Positions 61,867 to 64,000 of a stretch of 64,000 nucleotides of DNA are shown here, one piece after another; position 1 is the first letter of the stretch; each line of letters opens with the position of its first letter. Origin of the DNA: CAYQTE01 sp964420285 (GTDB lineage Bacteria > Planctomycetota > Phycisphaerae > Tepidisphaerales > Tepidisphaeraceae); NCBI GenBank assembly GCA_964420285.1, contig CAYQTE010000018.1, positions 16,947 through 80,946 of the forward strand. Reading direction: 5' to 3'. The position numbers and the translations under genes are program-made. Below the pieces are notes generated by a model that did not search any database, was not told the origin of the DNA, and was given only the letters and a program-made list of their open reading frames with translations.

Positions 61867-62277
61867 ATGCAGTTGAATCCCTATCTCAGTTTCAATGGCC
61901 AATGCGATGCGGCGTTCAAGTTCTACGAGAAATGCCTCGGCGGCAAGATCGTCTTCAAGATGACCTACGGCGAATCTCCCATGGCCGGCAAAACCGCACC
62001 CGATTCCCTCAACAACATCATGCACGTCTCTCTGAAAGTGGGCGACATGCTCCTGGCCGGCGCCGATGCCCCGCCACAGCATTACAGCAAGCCCCAGGGT
62101 TTTTGCGTATCGCTCAGCGTTGACGACCCGGCCGAAGCCGAACGCATCTTCAAATCCCTCTCCGAAAACGGCAAGGTGCAAATGCCCCTGCAAGAAACCT
62201 TCTGGGCCCAGCGCTTCGGCATGTTCATCGACCAGTTCGCCACCCCGTGGATGATCAACTGCGAAAAGAAGGCCTGA
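61867..62277 (+). CDS. VOC-family PhnB-like protein
   Basis: 136 residues beginning MQLNPYLSFNGQCDAAFKFYEKCLGGKI, with MTYGESPMAGK and IMHVSLKVGDMLLAGADAPP, and a late RFGMFIDQFATPWMIN. This is the glyoxalase-fold PhnB type, of uncertain substrate. AAAGGAG lies 5 bp before the ATG. A weak promoter (TTGACA at 61817, TAGGGT at 61841) could serve it. Confidence 0.92.
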   Translation: MQLNPYLSFNGQCDAAFKFYEKCLGGKIVFKMTYGESPMAGKTAPDSLNNIMHVSLKVGDMLLAGADAPPQHYSKPQGFCVSLSVDDPAEAERIFKSLSENGKVQMPLQETFWAQRFGMFIDQFATPWMINCEKKA

Positions 62278-62326
62278 ATCGCCGTCGTAGAGAACGCTCG
62301 AATTCGCGCGCCGGCCGTCTCTTCCT

Positions 62327-62457
62327 CCTCTCCCTGTACCCAGGGGGAGGACAGAGGTGGGGGTTCTTCGCCAGCGGCTCTGCAAGGTCGGGGCCGCGAC
62401 CAATGCATTTGTGGTCAACCCCCACCCAACCCTCCCCCTGGGTATAGGGAGAGGGTA
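62327..62457. repeat. Inverted-repeat element of about 130 bp
   Basis: The gene-free gap 62278-62576 holds an inverted repeat. The left arm contains CTCTCCCTGTACCCAGGGGG and a GGTGGGGGTT segment; the right arm has their reverse complements (AACCCCCACC and CCCCCTGGGTATAGGGAGAG). The centre is a roughly 50-bp spacer. The arrangement resembles a miniature mobile element or an extragenic hairpin. It has no open frame of its own. Confidence 0.75.
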
Positions 62458-62576
62458 ATGACAGTGGTCCCGCATGCATCTGCACTTGCCGGCCGGGCGC
62501 CAGCGCCGATAATCGCCGGCACGACCCTTCGCGGCCATCGCCGTGACCGGTCCACTGGAGTAACGTCATCGCCGCC

Positions 62577-63194
62577 ATGCCATCCGATTACTCGCCTCGC
62601 CCGCCGCGACCGGCCGTGTTCTTCGATCGGGACAATACCCTCATCGTCAGCGACGGCTACCTCGGCGATGCCTCGCAGGTCCGCCTGATCGACGGCGCCG
62701 CCCCGGCCATCGCCCGCGCCCGGCGCATGGGATTCGTCATCGTCACCGTCAGCAACCAGAGCGGCGTGGCCCGCGGCATGTTCGATGAAGACGCCGTCCG
62801 CGCCGTCAATGCCGCTCTCGATGCCGCACTGGCCGCCATCGATCCCGCCGCCGTTATCGATCGTCACGAATTCTGCCCCTTTCATCCCGACGCGGTCATC
62901 GATCGCTATCGCCAGGAGACTCCGTTGCGCAAGCCCGGCCCCGGCATGATCCAGAAGGCGGCCCGCGAACTGAATCTCGACCTTCCATCAAGCTGGCTCA
63001 TCGGCGACACCCCGCGCGACATCGCCTCCGCCCGCGCCGCCGGCTGCCGCGCCATCCTCTTCATCCCTCCCGGCATCGCGCCTTCTCCCTCCGTCGCCGA
63101 GCCCGGCCCCGTTCCTGATCACACCGTCACATCCCTCTCGGCCGCGATGGATATCATCCAATCCAACCCGCCCGCCCGCCGAATTACTCGATAG
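62577..63194 (+). CDS. HAD-type phosphatase, GmhB-like
   Basis: 205 residues. HAD motif I is VFFDRDNTLI, motif II is TVSNQSGVARG, motif III the Lys in LRKPGPGMI and motif IV WLIGDTPRDIASARAAG. This matches the HAD-IIIA group of D-glycero-D-manno-heptose 1,7-bisphosphate phosphatases. Of the CxH and CxC zinc ligands of classical GmhB, only the first Cys is kept (CPFHP and a later QETPLRKP), so it belongs to a zinc-less variant. It may act in heptose or another sugar-phosphate pathway. Confidence 0.85.
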   Translation: MPSDYSPRPPRPAVFFDRDNTLIVSDGYLGDASQVRLIDGAAPAIARARRMGFVIVTVSNQSGVARGMFDEDAVRAVNAALDAALAAIDPAAVIDRHEFCPFHPDAVIDRYRQETPLRKPGPGMIQKAARELNLDLPSSWLIGDTPRDIASARAAGCRAILFIPPGIAPSPSVAEPGPVPDHTVTSLSAAMDIIQSNPPARRITR

Positions 63195-63254
63195 ACGCCA
63201 AGACTCGTGCCTTTGCCCCGCCATCTCCGCGATCTCCGCGCCTCCGCGTGAGAT

Positions 63255-64000
63255 TTCTCGTAAGTCGATTCCCACACTATGTTTACGCCCAAAACTCGCC
63301 ACAATCCCCCTTTCTGCCCACCCTCGTTTCCAGCCGAATATCGCGGTTTACGCCAAACATCGCGTCCAAAACGTGCCCTAAATGTCGCGAAAAAGTTGGA
63401 ACTTCGCGCGCAGGAGTTGGAACTTTGCCCGGCCGAGTCCAATCTGGGCGCGCGGAAAATTGAAACGATGGAACCGCGGATAAACGCCGATGAACGCGGA
63501 TAAGACAAGAACCGGATTTTATCTGCGTTCATCAGCGTGCATCTGCGGTTGATCCGTCCGATTTTCGGAGCGGCCGCCAGGAACACCAAGCAGGCCGCGT
63601 TCGTTATCCATTGTCCATCATAAATTGCCAACCATGTCCCAAAGTCCCCGAATGTCCCGCAGGGGGGGGTGGGGGGCGGCCCACGGCCGAGAGGGTAGAC
63701 AGTGGAAAGTAGACAGTAGAGCGACGATCCACGCCTTCCGCCTCACGCTCTCCTTTCTCCCCTCCACCAGCGCCGCGATCTCCTCTCTCGCGCAGCGCGA
63801 CCCAAATGCAACCGAATGCAACCAAGGGGGGGAGGGGGGGGTCGCAATGGATAGTGCATAATTGATAATGGATAATTGCCGTATTCTGCTCATTGTCCAC
63901 TGTCCATTGCTTCCGCCTGTCTCCAAATGTCCCCGAATAGCCCGGAGGGGGGGGTGGGGGCCGGCCTGCGGCCGAGAGGGTAGACAGTGGAAAGTAGACA
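63255..64000 (-). repeat. Non-coding repeat block, copy B
   Basis: From 63195 to the window edge there is no gene. On the minus strand the modules of copy A (27415-27887) recur: the CCTCTCGGCCG module next to TCTACTTTCCACTGTCTA (twice), GGTTGCATTCGGTTGCATTT, C-runs with GGGGACAT, and a final part with the identical 25-bp core (63325-63349). Short direct strings such as TTATCCATTATCAATTATGC add to it. It is longer than copy A and continues past the window. Open frames here have repeat-derived composition. Confidence 0.8.

Noticed and set aside
63604..63926. Short open frames in the right-edge repeat block
   Set aside because: They are made of the repeated C-run and CTACC modules and have no ribosome site or protein-like composition.

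Overview
The window looks like chromosomal DNA of a planctomycete, most likely of the class Phycisphaerae. The evidence is GC-rich sequence, a very large cell-surface protein that opens with a planctomycete LEPR/ERRxLLS-type export motif (near 34850), a large DUF4175-like protein, a bacterial deoxyhypusine-synthase-like gene, an ATP synthase c subunit that carries a signal peptide, and many PIN/XRE/DUF4160-type small modules. The taxonomic placement is an inference.

Region 1, about 1-5.6 kb, is accessory DNA. It holds an unrecognised gene running off the left edge, the C-terminal half of a membrane protein whose intact paralogue lies at 3828-4493, four 17-bp iteron-like direct repeats, a Rep-like initiator gene, an XRE regulator and an alpha/beta hydrolase. 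I read it as the remains of an integrated plasmid.

Region 2, about 5.8-20.8 kb on the minus strand, is a seven-gene anti-phage block with gaps of 29 bp or less or 4-bp overlaps: SNF2-type helicase, DUF4391, type III (beta-class) Mod methyltransferase, AlbA_2/Schlafen-like ATPase, type III Res, then an OLD-family nuclease and a UvrD-like helicase that match the Gabija pair GajA/GajB. The whole block could be one transcription unit.

Region 3, about 21-27.3 kb on the plus strand, continues the defence/accessory island: rmuC, a TIR-domain protein, an XRE regulator with an inverted repeat over its start codon, a membrane NERD protein, a tRNA 5'-half fragment, and an overlapping trio of TcmP, DUF5131 (Gp37/Gp68) and a 45-aa ORF. 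No integrase or transposase was found.

Region 4, about 27.4-64 kb, is core chromosome. It has the isoprenoid/ExoVII operon xseB-ispA-dxs, an antitoxin-PIN pair, clpX, a peroxiredoxin-like gene, the surface protein, a DUF4175-like protein, the operon rnd-DUF3142-glycosyltransferase, DUF4160/DUF2442, a deoxyhypusine-synthase homologue with a structured leader, an ankyrin protein, xseA, a PEBP protein, a Ser/Thr kinase, the operon atpZ-atpI-atpB-atpE-atpF-atpH-atpA (atpG, atpD and atpC are not next to it), thrC-dapB, yqgE, a 24-codon basic peptide gene, a VOC protein and a GmhB-like phosphatase. Diverged copies of one non-coding repeat block lie at each end of this region in opposite orientation (27415-27887 and 63255-64000). 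No rRNA genes, intact tRNA genes or CRISPR arrays were seen.
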